Shown: piece after piece, positions 29,242 through 37,966 of the stretch
How positions within the stretch are numbered: position 1 is the stretch's first letter
Layout of the letters: every line of letters begins with the position of its first letter
NCBI GenBank assembly: GCA_004017535.1
Contig: SAJS01000003.1
Coordinates: 248,001-312,000 of the forward strand
Direction: 5' to 3'
Source of the DNA: Mesorhizobium sp.
GTDB lineage: Bacteria > Pseudomonadota > Alphaproteobacteria > Rhizobiales > Rhizobiaceae
Length of the DNA stretch: 64,000 nucleotides
Notes under the pieces: generated by a model
Databases searched by the model: none
Seen by the model: only the letters and a program-made list of their open reading frames with translations
Told to the model about the DNA's origin: nothing
Program-made: the position numbers and the translations under genes

Positions 29242-30429
29242 TTACCTCTCTACCAGCGCCATTCTGGCATTGACGATGTTCATGACAAAGGACGTCACGA
29301 GACTCAGCACCAGATAGGCGATCATCATGATGAACACGCCCTCCACCGCCTGTCCGGTCTGGTTCAGCACGGTGCCGGCGGTGGCTGTCAGATCGGGATA
29401 GCCGATGGCAATGGCCAGAGATGAGTTCTTGGTCAAGTTCAGATATTGGCTGGTGAGCGGCGGGATGACGATGCGCATTGCCTGCGGGATCACCACCAGC
29501 CGCAGGATCGGACCGGAGCGCAGGCCGAGCGCAGCTGCCGCCTCGGTCTGGCCCTTGCTGACGCCCCTGATGCCGGCGCGCACGATCTCGGCGATGAAGG
29601 CCGCGGTGTAGAAGGATAGCGCCAGCAGCAGCGACAGGAACTCCGGCTTGATCCAGAAGCCGCCGGTCAGGTTGAAGGTCGACTGCTTCGGGAAATCGAA
29701 GGTGAGCGGCATGCCGCTGAGCAGGAAGGCGAGAACCGGCAGGCCGACGATGAGGGCGACCGACGTCCAGAACACCGGGAATTGCTGGCCGGTTGCCCGC
29801 TGCCGCTGCCGCGCCCTCTGGGCGACGAACCAGGCCATCGCGATGGCCAGCAGCAATGCCACGCCGATCAGCCAGGAGCCATCTCCCCAAACGGCGCGCG
29901 GCAGATAGAAACCACGCTGGTTGAGGAAGGAGCCGAGGGGCAAATGGATGCTCTCGCGCGGCGGCGGCAGCACGGCGAGCACGCCGGAATACCAGAAGAA
30001 GATGACCAGCAGCGGCGGGATGTTGCGGAAGATCTCGACATAGACCGTGCAGATCTTGCGGATCAGCCAGTTCTGCGACAGGCGGCCGATGCCGATGAGG
30101 AAGCCGACGACGGTGGCAAGCACGATGCCGGCGGCGGCAATGATGATCGTGTTGAGCAGACCGACGACCAGCGCTCGGAAATAGGTCGAGTCGGACGTGT
30201 AGGCGATCGGTGTGTCGGAGATATCGAAGCCGGCCCTGCTCTTGAGGAAGCCGAAGCCTGAGGCGATGTGCAGGCGCTGGAGGTTTTCGATGACGTTGTG
30301 GACGATCCACCAGATCGAGCTGAACAGCAGGATCACCACCAGCGTCTGAAAGAACAGGCTGCGTATTCTCGGGTCATTGATGAAGGAGCCGCGGCTCGGC
30401 TCCCCGCGAAGGATTTCCTGCGAAGCCAT
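29242..30429 (-). CDS. aapQ: General L-amino-acid ABC transporter permease
   Basis: A 395-residue permease with N-terminal membrane segment ([19 protein letters not shown] near residue 25) and a C-terminal core carrying the EAA loop [20 protein letters not shown] and [16 protein letters not shown]. It pairs with AapM. A strong hairpin separates it from aapJ, consistent with lower expression of the membrane parts than of the binding protein. Confidence 0.95.
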   Translation of the reverse strand: MASQEILRGEPSRGSFINDPRIRSLFFQTLVVILLFSSIWWIVHNVIENLQRLHIASGFGFLKSRAGFDISDTPIAYTSDSTYFRALVVGLLNTIIIAAAGIVLATVVGFLIGIGRLSQNWLIRKICTVYVEIFRNIPPLLVIFFWYSGVLAVLPPPRESIHLPLGSFLNQRGFYLPRAVWGDGSWLIGVALLLAIAMAWFVAQRARQRQRATGQQFPVFWTSVALIVGLPVLAFLLSGMPLTFDFPKQSTFNLTGGFWIKPEFLSLLLALSFYTAAFIAEIVRAGIRGVSKGQTEAAAALGLRSGPILRLVVIPQAMRIVIPPLTSQYLNLTKNSSLAIAIGYPDLTATAGTVLNQTGQAVEGVFIMMIAYLVLSLVTSFVMNIVNARMALVER

Positions 30430-30452
30430 GGACCGTCCCCTGGAAAGAGAAA

Positions 30453-30479
30453 CCGGGAGGCAGACAACCTGCCTCCCGG
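30453..30479 (-). promoter_or_regulatory. Intercistronic hairpin between aapJ and aapQ
   Basis: CCGGGAGGCAG, loop of five, CTGCCTCCCGG is a perfect 11-bp stem with no T-run, placed between the binding-protein gene and the permeases. Such hairpins commonly protect the 3' end of the binding-protein message; that role is inferred here. Confidence 0.75.
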
Positions 30480-30491
30480 ATCACGTTTCGA

Positions 30492-31520
30492 TCAGCGGAC
30501 CGGCGGACCATATTGCAGGCCGCCCTTGGTCCACAGCGCGTTGATGCCGCGCGCGATCTTGAGCGGGCTGCCCGAGCCGACATTGCGCTCGAACATTTCA
30601 CCGTAATTTCCGACAGCCTTGACGATGTTCACGACCCAGTCGTTGGAAAGGCCGAGATCGGCGCCGTACTTGCCGTCCGGCTCGGTGCCGAGAAGGCGCT
30701 GGATGTTCGGGTCGGTCGAGGTCTTCATCTCCTCGACATTCGCCTGGGTGATGCCGGCTTCCTCTGCGTTGAGCAGCGCGAAATAGGTCCAGCGCGCGAT
30801 GTGGGCCCACTGGTCGTCGCCCTGGCGCACGGCCGGGCCGAGCGGCTCCTTGGAGATGATCTCGGGGAGCACGACGTGATCGGCCGGCGAGGACAGCGTC
30901 AGGCGGATGCCATAGAGGCCGGACTGGTCGGTGGTGTAAGCGTCGCAGCGGCCGGCATCATAGGCGGCGTTGACCTCTTCGAGCTTCTCGAACACGACGG
31001 GATTGTATTCCATCTTGTTCTTCTTGAAGTAGTCGGCGAGATTCAGCTCGGTCGTGGTGCCGCTCTGCACGCAGACGGCGGCGCCCGAAAGCTGCAGCGC
31101 CGAGTTCACGCCCGGCAGCTTCTTGGCATTGATCATGAAGCCCTGGCCGTCATAGTAGGTGATGCCGACGAAATCGAGGCCGAGCGCGCTGTCGCGGTTG
31201 CTGGTCCAAGTGGTGTTGCGCGACAGGATGTCGACCTCGCCCGACTGCAGCGCGGTGAAACGCTCCTTGGCGCTTAGCGGCGTGAACTTGACCTTGGAGG
31301 CGTCACCGAAAACGGCGGCCGCGACGGCGCGGCAGAAGTCCGCGTCGATGCCCTTCCAGTCACCCTTGTCGTCCGGCGCCGAAAACCCAGCGAGACCGGT
31401 CGAGACGCCGCACTGAAGAAAGCCCTTCTGCTTCACGGTATCGAGCGTGCCTGCCGACGCGGCGGACGCCACGAACCCGAGCGCGGCGGCCCCAAGAATG
31501 CCGATTGCAATGTGTTTCAT
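30492..31520 (-). CDS. aapJ: General L-amino-acid ABC transporter substrate-binding protein
   Basis: A 342-residue periplasmic protein with signal peptide (MKHIAIGILGAAALGFVASA, cleavage near ASA-GTL). The mature part has GVSTGLAGFSAPD, DFCRAVAAAVFGD and DILSRNTTWTSNRD typical of AapJ/BztA broad-range amino-acid binders. First gene of aapJQMP; the aap permease takes up many L-amino acids and supports nodule amino-acid exchange in rhizobia. It is divergent from metC. Confidence 0.95.
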   Translation of the reverse strand: MKHIAIGILGAAALGFVASAASAGTLDTVKQKGFLQCGVSTGLAGFSAPDDKGDWKGIDADFCRAVAAAVFGDASKVKFTPLSAKERFTALQSGEVDILSRNTTWTSNRDSALGLDFVGITYYDGQGFMINAKKLPGVNSALQLSGAAVCVQSGTTTELNLADYFKKNKMEYNPVVFEKLEEVNAAYDAGRCDAYTTDQSGLYGIRLTLSSPADHVVLPEIISKEPLGPAVRQGDDQWAHIARWTYFALLNAEEAGITQANVEEMKTSTDPNIQRLLGTEPDGKYGADLGLSNDWVVNIVKAVGNYGEMFERNVGSGSPLKIARGINALWTKGGLQYGPPVR

Positions 31521-31999
31521 GACCCACAGACCCTTTTCTGTTACAGGCGCCCCTGCTGCCAGGCGACGCTTGATATTTTTTCGTTGTGAATGCAGCTCCC
31601 ACTTCAGGCCCACTCCCGGACCCGCATCGTTTGCCGATGCGCTGCCTCCCATTCACGAAACGCATCGAAGGCGATTATTCCTGTGAGGTCAAGGGAAATG
31701 ACCGAAACCGCAGAGGTTTGAAAAGCAATTGCCGCAAATGCCTGAATTGCGGACAAGAGCCCATGAAATCGGCAGGACATGCGAACAAATCAGTCAAGTT
31801 GCGGCGGCGCGAATCCGTGATCCGGCGGCCGAATCCGCTTCGGCAATAGCGGTGCTTTATTGGGCGCGGGCGGGGTTGGATTGGCCTAGCCAATGACCGA
31901 CTTTTGGCGGACCTGGCGCGGTTGCGCGGGCTTGGCCGCCGCTTTATGGCTGATCCCTGAGATCATTCGACCCCTTACATCAATTGGCTGGCGACGAAC
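31521..31999. promoter_or_regulatory. aapJ-metC divergent regulatory gap
   Basis: This 479-bp gap holds no gene. It contains a hairpin CGCATCG-TTTGC-CGATGCG (31623-31641), about 100 bases before aapJ on the minus strand, and the palindrome annotated at 31880-31894. I saw no convincing sigma-54 (TGGC-N8-TTGC) site and no SAM-II riboswitch pattern before metC. Confidence 0.5.
31880..31894. promoter_or_regulatory. Palindrome upstream of metC
   Basis: ATTGGC-CTA-GCCAAT is a perfect 6-3-6 inverted repeat 105 bases before the metC start; a further ATTGGC half-site occurs at 31983. It is a candidate operator for a regulator of metC or of aapJ. Confidence 0.45.
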
Positions 32000-33172
32000 A
32001 TGGCTAAAGACGGCATCGAAATGGGCACCAACACCCTGCTTGCCCATTCCGGCAACAACCCGCGAGACTATTTCGGCTTCGTCAATCCGCCGGTCGTGCA
32101 TGCATCCACCGTGCTCTACCCCGATGCCGCCTCGATGGCCGGACGCAGCCAGAAATACACTTACGGCACGCGCGGCACGCCGACCATGGATGCGCTGACG
32201 CTCGCGGTCGATGCGCTGGAAGGCTCGGCCGGCACCATCGCGGTGCCGTCTGGGCTGGCGGCGGTGACGGTGCCGCTGCTCGCCTTCCTCGCCGCTGGCG
32301 ACCATCTATTGATCGTCGACAGCGTCTACCACCCGACGCGCCACTTCGCCGATACGATGCTGAAGCGGCTCGGCGTCGAGGTTGAGTATTACGAGCCGCG
32401 AATCGGCGCCGGCATCGCATCGCTGATCAAGCCGAACACAAAAGTGGTGTTCACCGAATCGCCGGGATCGAACACCTATGAGGTGCAGGATATACCGGCC
32501 ATCGCCAAGGTGGCGCATGAAGCGGGCGCGATCGTGATGATGGACAACACCTGGGCGACGCCGCTCTATTTCAAGCCGCTCGACCATGGCGTCGACATCT
32601 CGATCCATGCGGCGACGAAATATCCGGCCGGCCATTCCGACGTGCTGCTTGGCCTGGTTTCGGCCAACAAAGCCTGCTGGACGAAGCTTTATGACGGTTT
32701 CTGCACGCTGGGCTGCTGTTCCGGTCCGGACGATATCTACCAGGTCCTGCGCGGCCTGCGCACAATGGGCGTGCGGCTCGAGCATCACCGCAAGTCCGCG
32801 CTCGAGATAGCGCAGTGGCTGGAAGAGCAGCCTGGCGTAGCGCAAGTGCTGCACCCGGCTCTGGAAAGCCATCCCGACCACACGCTGTGGAAGCGCGATT
32901 TCTGCGGATCGAGCGGCGTATTCTCGATCGTGCTCAACGGCGGCGGGCAGAAGGTGCAGCACGCTTTTCTCGATGCGCTCAAGATCTTCGGCCTCGGCTA
33001 TTCCTGGGGCGGCTATGAAAGTCTCGCCGTGCCGGTCCACCTCGGCGACCGCACCATCGCCAAAGGCTCTTATGCCGGTCCGCTGATCCGTCTGCAGATC
33101 GGATTGGAGGATGTCGAAGATCTCAAGGCCGACATCGCGCGTGGACTGGCCGCGGCGGCTGCCGCCGAGTGA
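32000..33172 (+). CDS. metC: Cystathionine beta-lyase
   Basis: A 390-residue PLP enzyme that cleaves cystathionine to homocysteine in methionine synthesis. It carries YGTRGTPTMDALTLAVDALE near the N-terminus, the MMDNTWATPLYFKPLDHG aspartate block and the PLP lysine in SIHAATKYPAGHSD near residue 210, as in the MetC/Cys-Met family. It could act on other cystathionine-like thioethers. Stands alone, divergent from aapJ. Confidence 0.9.
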   Translation: MAKDGIEMGTNTLLAHSGNNPRDYFGFVNPPVVHASTVLYPDAASMAGRSQKYTYGTRGTPTMDALTLAVDALEGSAGTIAVPSGLAAVTVPLLAFLAAGDHLLIVDSVYHPTRHFADTMLKRLGVEVEYYEPRIGAGIASLIKPNTKVVFTESPGSNTYEVQDIPAIAKVAHEAGAIVMMDNTWATPLYFKPLDHGVDISIHAATKYPAGHSDVLLGLVSANKACWTKLYDGFCTLGCCSGPDDIYQVLRGLRTMGVRLEHHRKSALEIAQWLEEQPGVAQVLHPALESHPDHTLWKRDFCGSSGVFSIVLNGGGQKVQHAFLDALKIFGLGYSWGGYESLAVPVHLGDRTIAKGSYAGPLIRLQIGLEDVEDLKADIARGLAAAAAAE

Positions 33173-33241
33173 CGAACTGATCGGCGCAAGATCCGAACAG
33201 ACAAGCCTCTGCCGAAGCAGTAGCATGCCGGAGCACCACTC

Positions 33242-33271
33242 GGGAACCTTTTGCCGGCAAGCGCATCCAAT
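33242..33271 (+). promoter_or_regulatory. Candidate ECF-dependent promoter of the sigma gene
   Basis: GGGAAC (33242-33247), 14 bases, CGCATCCAAT (33262-33271), 34 bases before the ECF sigma start. The same two boxes with the same 14-base spacing occur at 34003-34032 before the DUF4142 gene. GGAAC is the usual ECF -35 core; the second box would cover -10. Confidence 0.65.
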
Positions 33272-33305
33272 CGCGGATGCAAAACCGCCGGGAGATCAGA
33301 GCGAG

Positions 33306-33989
33306 ATGAGAAGGCCCGCTATTGAAGCCGCCGGAGTCGGCGCGACAGAGGCCGGCGACATGGCGCTGGCGCGCCGGGCGCTGGCGCGTGACCCCGATGC
33401 GGTCCGCGCCATCATCAAAACGCACAACCAGCGGCTCTACCGCATCGCGCGCGGCGTGGTGCGCAACGACGCCGAGGCCGAGGATGTCGTGCAGGAGGCT
33501 TACATGCGCGCCTTCTCAAGTCTCGCCGCCTTTCGCGGCGAGGCCTCGCTTTCGACCTGGCTGTCGCGCATCGTCATCAACGAGGCGCTCGGCCGGCTGC
33601 GCAAGCGCAGGCGCATCGTGGCGATGCCCGAGAACCCGGAGGCCCGGATCATCCCGTTTCCCCTCAACCCAAGCGACGATCCGGAGCGGACAATGGCGCA
33701 GCGGCAGATCCTCGGGCTTGTCGAACGGGCGACCGATAGCCTTCCCGATGTCTATCGCAGCGTTTTCGTCGCCCGCGTCATCGAGGGCCTCAGCATTGAG
33801 GAGACCGCCGACCTGCTAGGCGTGCGGCCCGAGACTGTGAAGACGCGGCTGCACCGTGCGCGCAGCCTGGTGCGAAAGGCGCTCGACGACGAGATTGGCC
33901 CGGTTCTGCTCGACGCCTTCCCCTTCGCCGGCCGGCGCTGTGAGCGATTGACCCGGGCGGTGATGGAAGGGCTGGGATTCGAACCCTGA
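33306..33989 (+). CDS. ECF sigma factor (sigma-70 family)
   Basis: A 227-residue protein with sigma region 2 (HNQRLYRIARGVVRNDAEAE, then DVVQEAYMRAFSSLAAFRG) and region 4 (LPDVYRSVFVARVIEGLSIE, then ETADLLGVRPETVKTRLHRA), and no region 1 or 3. Group-4 factors direct polymerase to stress or envelope genes. No anti-sigma gene adjoins it. The matching promoter motifs before this gene and before the next two suggest autoregulation. Start MRRPAIEA at 33306 follows GGGAG. Confidence 0.9.
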   Translation: MRRPAIEAAGVGATEAGDMALARRALARDPDAVRAIIKTHNQRLYRIARGVVRNDAEAEDVVQEAYMRAFSSLAAFRGEASLSTWLSRIVINEALGRLRKRRRIVAMPENPEARIIPFPLNPSDDPERTMAQRQILGLVERATDSLPDVYRSVFVARVIEGLSIEETADLLGVRPETVKTRLHRARSLVRKALDDEIGPVLLDAFPFAGRRCERLTRAVMEGLGFEP

Positions 33990-34002
33990 TTCTGGTTTTT
34001 CC

Positions 34003-34032
34003 GGGAACGTTTCGTTCTCGCCCGCATCCAAT
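34003..34032 (+). promoter_or_regulatory. Second copy of the ECF promoter motif
   Basis: GGGAAC (34003-34008), 14 bases, CGCATCCAAT (34023-34032), 54 bases before the DUF4142 start. Boxes and spacing are identical to 33242-33271 although the spacers differ, which is the pattern expected from selection for one sigma factor. Confidence 0.65.
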
Positions 34033-34086
34033 GGCGGTCAACACAAGATGAAGCCCGAGGCCACGCCGACGGGCGAAGGAGATGCC

Positions 34087-34611
34087 ATGTTCATGCGACC
34101 GACCGCCGCCCTCGCCGCCCTTTTCCTGATGAGCACCGCGCCACTGGTTCTGGCCGCCGACAAGCCCACCGACCCGCAGATCGCCCACATCGCCTATACG
34201 GCAGGCACGATCGACATCGAGGCCGCCAAGCTGGCGATCGAGAAATCGAAAAACAAGGAGATCGTCGCCTTCGCCAAGGACATGGAGCGCGACCATGAGG
34301 CAGTGAACAAACAGGCGCTCGACCTGGTGAAGAAGCTGAAGGTCACGCCAGAGGACAATGACACCAGCAAGACGTTGGCCAAGGCAGCCAAGGAGGAACG
34401 CGCCAAACTGGCGAAGCTCAAGGGTGCCGAGTTCGACAAGGCTTATATCGAAAACGAGATTGCCTATCATAAGCAGGTCGACGGCGCGCTCGAAACCCTG
34501 CTCATCCCTTCAGCCAGCAATGCCGAGCTGAGGAGCCTGCTGGAGACCGGCCTCAAGATCTTCCAGGGGCATGAGCAGCACGCCGAACACGTTGCCGGCA
34601 TGCTGAAATGA
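34087..34611 (+). CDS. DUF4142 exported protein
   Basis: A 174-residue protein with signal peptide (MFMRPTAALAALFLMSTAPL, cleavage near VLA-ADK). The mature part is a ferritin-like helical bundle (IAYTAGTIDIEAAKLAIEKS, and a late HKQVDGALETLL) typical of DUF4142, a periplasmic family of unknown function often tied to oxidative or envelope stress. Start follows GAAGGAGATGCC. Its TGA overlaps the ATG of the cupredoxin gene. Confidence 0.85.
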   Translation: MFMRPTAALAALFLMSTAPLVLAADKPTDPQIAHIAYTAGTIDIEAAKLAIEKSKNKEIVAFAKDMERDHEAVNKQALDLVKKLKVTPEDNDTSKTLAKAAKEERAKLAKLKGAEFDKAYIENEIAYHKQVDGALETLLIPSASNAELRSLLETGLKIFQGHEQHAEHVAGMLK

Positions 34612-34916
34612 GACCGCTGCTTCTCGTCTCGATGCTGGCAACGGCGCTCACCGCATCGCCGGCCTTCGCGGCGACGATCGAGGTGACGATCGACAAGCTG
34701 GTCTTTTCGCCGGCAAGCGTTCGGGCCAAGGTCGGCGACACGATCGAGTGGATGAACAATGACGTGTTTGCCCACACCGCGACGGTGAAAGGCGGCTGGG
34801 ACGTGACGATCCCGGCAAAGTCGAAGGGCAAGATCACGCTGAAAACGGCGGGAGCGGTAGACTATTTCTGCCGCTTCCACCCGAATATGAAGGGCCATGT
34901 CGAGGTCGCCCCTTGA
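34608..34916 (+). CDS. Small periplasmic cupredoxin
   Basis: A 102-residue protein with signal peptide (MRPLLLVSMLATALTASPAF then A). Copper ligands: His in VFAHTATVKG near residue 56, Cys and His in YFCRFHPNMKG near 88-91, then Met. This is the amicyanin/plastocyanin-type small fold. It is translationally coupled to the DUF4142 gene, so the two likely act together in the envelope under the ECF factor. Confidence 0.9.
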   Translation: MRPLLLVSMLATALTASPAFAATIEVTIDKLVFSPASVRAKVGDTIEWMNNDVFAHTATVKGGWDVTIPAKSKGKITLKTAGAVDYFCRFHPNMKGHVEVAP

Positions 34917-35192
34917 TCCGATCCACCATCTCCACAGCGAGGCGCGCCCGCGCCTCGCCTAACCTGCAGCGACCCTCCCATGCCCGGTTGCCGCACGCGG
35001 AACCAGCACATTCCTCGCCGTAATGCTTGACGCGATTGACAAAGCGAAGGCCGCTGGTGGCCTGCCAGAGGTTCCGCATCGCGCAATAATATTCCCCCCA
35101 GCGCCGACGAAACGGATTGGTTTGGCTTTGCAATTTTTGTCCAGAGCGTCATTGCGAGCAACGCAATTCCACCATTCGATCCAAGGCTTGCC
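34917..35192. other. Gap without gene
   Basis: 276 bp between the cupredoxin and HPP genes. AATTCCACCATTCGATCCA and neighbouring AT-richer sequence occur, but I see no gene, repeat copy or strong terminator. Confidence 0.5.
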
Positions 35193-36278
35193 ATGGCGTT
35201 CCGCCTCTTTGTTCCAATCCTTGCCGGGGCGACGCTTCGCGAACGGCTGCTCGCCTGCATCGGCGCGACCATCGGTATCGCACTCACCGGCATGATCAGC
35301 GGGCTCGCTATGGGCAGCGGTCCGCTTGTGGCGATGCTGGTGGCGCCGATGGGCGCTTCCGCGGTGCTGCTTTTTGCTGTCCCGTCGAGCCCGCTGGCGC
35401 AGCCTTGGTCGATCATCGGCGGCAACACGATTTCGGCGCTGGTCGGAGTGACGGTGGCGCATTTTGTACATGACACGGTGATCGCCTCCGGCCTTGCGGT
35501 GGCGCTGGCGATCGCGGCCATGTCGTTCACGCGATCATTGCACCCGCCGGGCGGCGCTGCGGCGCTTACCGGCGTGCTCGGCGGGCCGGCGGTTGCGGCG
35601 GCCGGCTTCCTGTTTCCGTTTGTGCCGGTGGCGCTGAACTCAACCATCCTGGTCGGGCTCGGCTTCCTCTTCCATAAGCTGTCGCGCCGCAACTATCCCC
35701 ATGTGCATGTGCCAGTCAACAACAGTCACGGCACAGCCGACCGGCCGCCGGCCGAGCGCGTCGGCTTTCGGCCCGAGGATGTCGATGCGGCGCTCTCGGC
35801 GCTCGACGAAACCTTCGACATCGACCGTGATGACCTGGAGCGCCTGCTGCGCCAGGTCGAGCTGCAGGCAATGGTCCGCTCGCAACGCACGCTGCTTTGC
35901 CGGGACATCATGTCCCGCGATGTGATCTCGGTGTCGGAGACGGCCTCAGCCGACGAGGCTCGCAACCTCTTGATCGACCACAACATCCGCACCTTGCCGG
36001 TCGTCGACGCGGAAGGACGGCTCACTGGCGCACTCGGTCTGCGCGAGCTGACGAGACCGACCGACACGGTGGGAGGAGTGATGTCGAAAGCAAGCACCGC
36101 TTTGCCCGACATGCCGGCGATGAGCCTCCTGCCGACGCTGACCGACGGGCGCAGTCATGCGGTGGTGATCGTCGATGGCGGCCGGCATATACTCGGGCTG
36201 ATCACGCAGACCGACCTTCTGGCGGCAGCCGCGCGCGTGCAACAGACAGGCAAGGCGCCGTTGAAAGCGGTGGCCTAA
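35193..36278 (+). CDS. HPP family membrane protein with CBS pair
   Basis: A 361-residue protein. The N-terminal half has four hydrophobic segments and the name-giving SLHPPGGAAALTGVLGG near residue 115; this HPP domain is linked to nitrite or anion transport in plastids and cyanobacteria. The C-terminal half is a CBS pair (RDIMSRDVISVSETASADEA near 232 and a second repeat ending ILGLITQTDLL), which usually binds adenine nucleotides and gates activity. It is next to, but 276 bp from, the ECF cluster. Confidence 0.88.
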   Translation: MAFRLFVPILAGATLRERLLACIGATIGIALTGMISGLAMGSGPLVAMLVAPMGASAVLLFAVPSSPLAQPWSIIGGNTISALVGVTVAHFVHDTVIASGLAVALAIAAMSFTRSLHPPGGAAALTGVLGGPAVAAAGFLFPFVPVALNSTILVGLGFLFHKLSRRNYPHVHVPVNNSHGTADRPPAERVGFRPEDVDAALSALDETFDIDRDDLERLLRQVELQAMVRSQRTLLCRDIMSRDVISVSETASADEARNLLIDHNIRTLPVVDAEGRLTGALGLRELTRPTDTVGGVMSKASTALPDMPAMSLLPTLTDGRSHAVVIVDGGRHILGLITQTDLLAAAARVQQTGKAPLKAVA

Positions 36279-36376
36279 GGCCAACTCCAGGAATGCGGTA
36301 ACGGTCTCCGCCCGGAAGTGCGTAGAACCTGAAGCGGCTCAGCTATCGTGAACGCCGAGTCGGTTCAGGCAGGGCG

Positions 36377-37243
36377 TCAGCCAAGCAGGCCGGCCGCGTG
36401 GTCGAGACGCCGTGCGGCACGCCTGGCGTCGTCCGGCCGGGTGACATGCGCCCATGAACGGTCATGGACCGCCTGCCTGCGCTCGATCCAGGCGCTCAAG
36501 CCTTCGCGCAAGTCCGCTGTCGGGGCCACGCGGGCGAATTGCCCCGCCTCCACCAGCAAGCCTTCCGCGATGCTCGAATTGATGCCGCGCGCCACCGCTG
36601 TGAGGATGCTGGCGACCGCCGTCTGCGAATGACTGACGATGCGGCGGGCAAGGTCAAGGGCCGCCCCCATCAGCTCGTCGTGCGGTACGACCTGGTTGAC
36701 CAGGCCAAGCTCGGCGGCACGAGCGGCGGAGAATGTCTCACCGGTCAACAGCAGCTCCAGCGCGCGCTTGCGGCCGGCAAGCCGCGGCAAACGTTGCGTG
36801 CCGCCGAAAGTCGGCGGCATGCCAAGCTTGATCTCCGGCTTGGCGAACAAGGCGCGGTCGCTGGCGACGGCCAGCGGCACCGCTTCGGTGATCTCGCAGC
36901 CGCCGCCAAAGGCGAGGCCGTTGACGGCGGCGATCACCGGCTTGCGGAACGCTTCCAGCCGCGCCGTCAGACGCTGGCCGCGCATGACGAAATCACGCAG
37001 CGCGACATCGGTTCCCTCGGCCACGCTCAACGAGAATTCGTGGATGTCGCCGCCGGCGGAAAAGGCGCGTTCCCCTGCCCCTGTGAGGATGACGGCGCGC
37101 ACGTCATGATCCGTCTCGATCAGGTCGAGACGCGACAGCAGCCGGTCGATCAGCGCGTAATTCAGCGCATTCAGCTTGTCGGGGCGGTTGAGTGTGAGGA
37201 TCGCGACACGGTCGCGCGTCTCGCTCAGCACAAGGTCGGTCAT
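36377..37243 (-). CDS. Enoyl-CoA hydratase/isomerase family protein
   Basis: A 288-residue crotonase-fold enzyme. RAFSAGGDIHEF near residue 59 and NGLAFGGGCEITEA near 105 form the oxyanion hole; the conserved acid positions follow in KLGMPPTFGG. Substrate chain length unknown. The divergent TetR regulator and the operator between them suggest acyl-CoA-responsive control. Confidence 0.88.
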   Translation of the reverse strand: MTDLVLSETRDRVAILTLNRPDKLNALNYALIDRLLSRLDLIETDHDVRAVILTGAGERAFSAGGDIHEFSLSVAEGTDVALRDFVMRGQRLTARLEAFRKPVIAAVNGLAFGGGCEITEAVPLAVASDRALFAKPEIKLGMPPTFGGTQRLPRLAGRKRALELLLTGETFSAARAAELGLVNQVVPHDELMGAALDLARRIVSHSQTAVASILTAVARGINSSIAEGLLVEAGQFARVAPTADLREGLSAWIERRQAVHDRSWAHVTRPDDARRAARRLDHAAGLLG

Positions 37244-37297
37244 GGCTTTTTCCTTTCCGGTGGTTCGGCGGGATAAGGAGCAGGCTTTCGGTTGCTT

Positions 37298-37319
37298 GTA
37301 TATTCACTAGTCGGTATAC
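37298..37319. promoter_or_regulatory. Candidate operator between the hydratase and TetR genes
   Basis: GTATA (37298-37302) and TATAC (37315-37319) are inverted about ACTAG, directly before the TetR start at 37327. This fits an autorepressor site overlapping the promoter. Confidence 0.5.
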
Positions 37320-37326
37320 TTCTGTC

Positions 37327-37917
37327 ATGAGCGAAAAGACCAATCCCACTCGAAAACGCCTTGTCGATGCGGCGACCAAGCTCTTCTATGCCGAAGGCAT
37401 CGGCCGCGTCAGCGTCGACGCCGTGGCCGAGAAGGCAGGACTTACCAAGCGCACGCTCTACTACCATTTCAAGAGCAAGGACGATCTGATCGCGGCCTAT
37501 CTCGATGGACGCGACCAGCCTAATCTCGAGCAGATGGCGGGCTGGTTCGATGCGGCGGAGGGCGGCGCGGATAAAAAGGTCGAGGCGATCTTCACCAATC
37601 TGGCGCGGGTGGCGCGCCACCCCAAATGGAAGGGCTGCGGCTTCCTGCGCACGGCGGCCGAGCTGGCGGCGATGCCCGGGCATCCGGCGGTGAAGGCTGG
37701 AGCACGCCACAAGACCAATTTCGAGAAATGGCTGGCCGGCGCGCTTTCAAGCCATGATGTCGCCCAGGCGAAGATGCTGGCGCGCGAGATCGTGCTTTTG
37801 ATGGACGGCGCCTTTTCCAGCATGCTGATCCATCACAATCCCGACTACGTCAACGCCGCCGGCCATGCCGCCGCGACGCTGATACGGGCGAGGATGGCAG
37901 GCAAACACGCAGCTTAG
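37327..37917 (+). CDS. TetR/AcrR family transcriptional regulator
   Basis: A 196-residue protein with HTH VSVDAVAEKAGLTKRTLYYH near residues 29-48 followed by FKSKDDLIAAYL. The effector domain is of the AcrR-like C-terminal type. It is divergent from the enoyl-CoA hydratase gene, its likely target. Confidence 0.9.
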   Translation: MSEKTNPTRKRLVDAATKLFYAEGIGRVSVDAVAEKAGLTKRTLYYHFKSKDDLIAAYLDGRDQPNLEQMAGWFDAAEGGADKKVEAIFTNLARVARHPKWKGCGFLRTAAELAAMPGHPAVKAGARHKTNFEKWLAGALSSHDVAQAKMLAREIVLLMDGAFSSMLIHHNPDYVNAAGHAAATLIRARMAGKHAA

Positions 37918-37966
37918 ATCGTGGACGCTTGCGACGCGTCGTCTGAGGCATCCGAGGCAAGCCTGT

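Noticed and set aside
31895-31999. SAM-II riboswitch before metC
   Set aside because: SAM-II motifs are known before methionine genes in alphaproteobacteria, but I could not find the pseudoknot pattern here.
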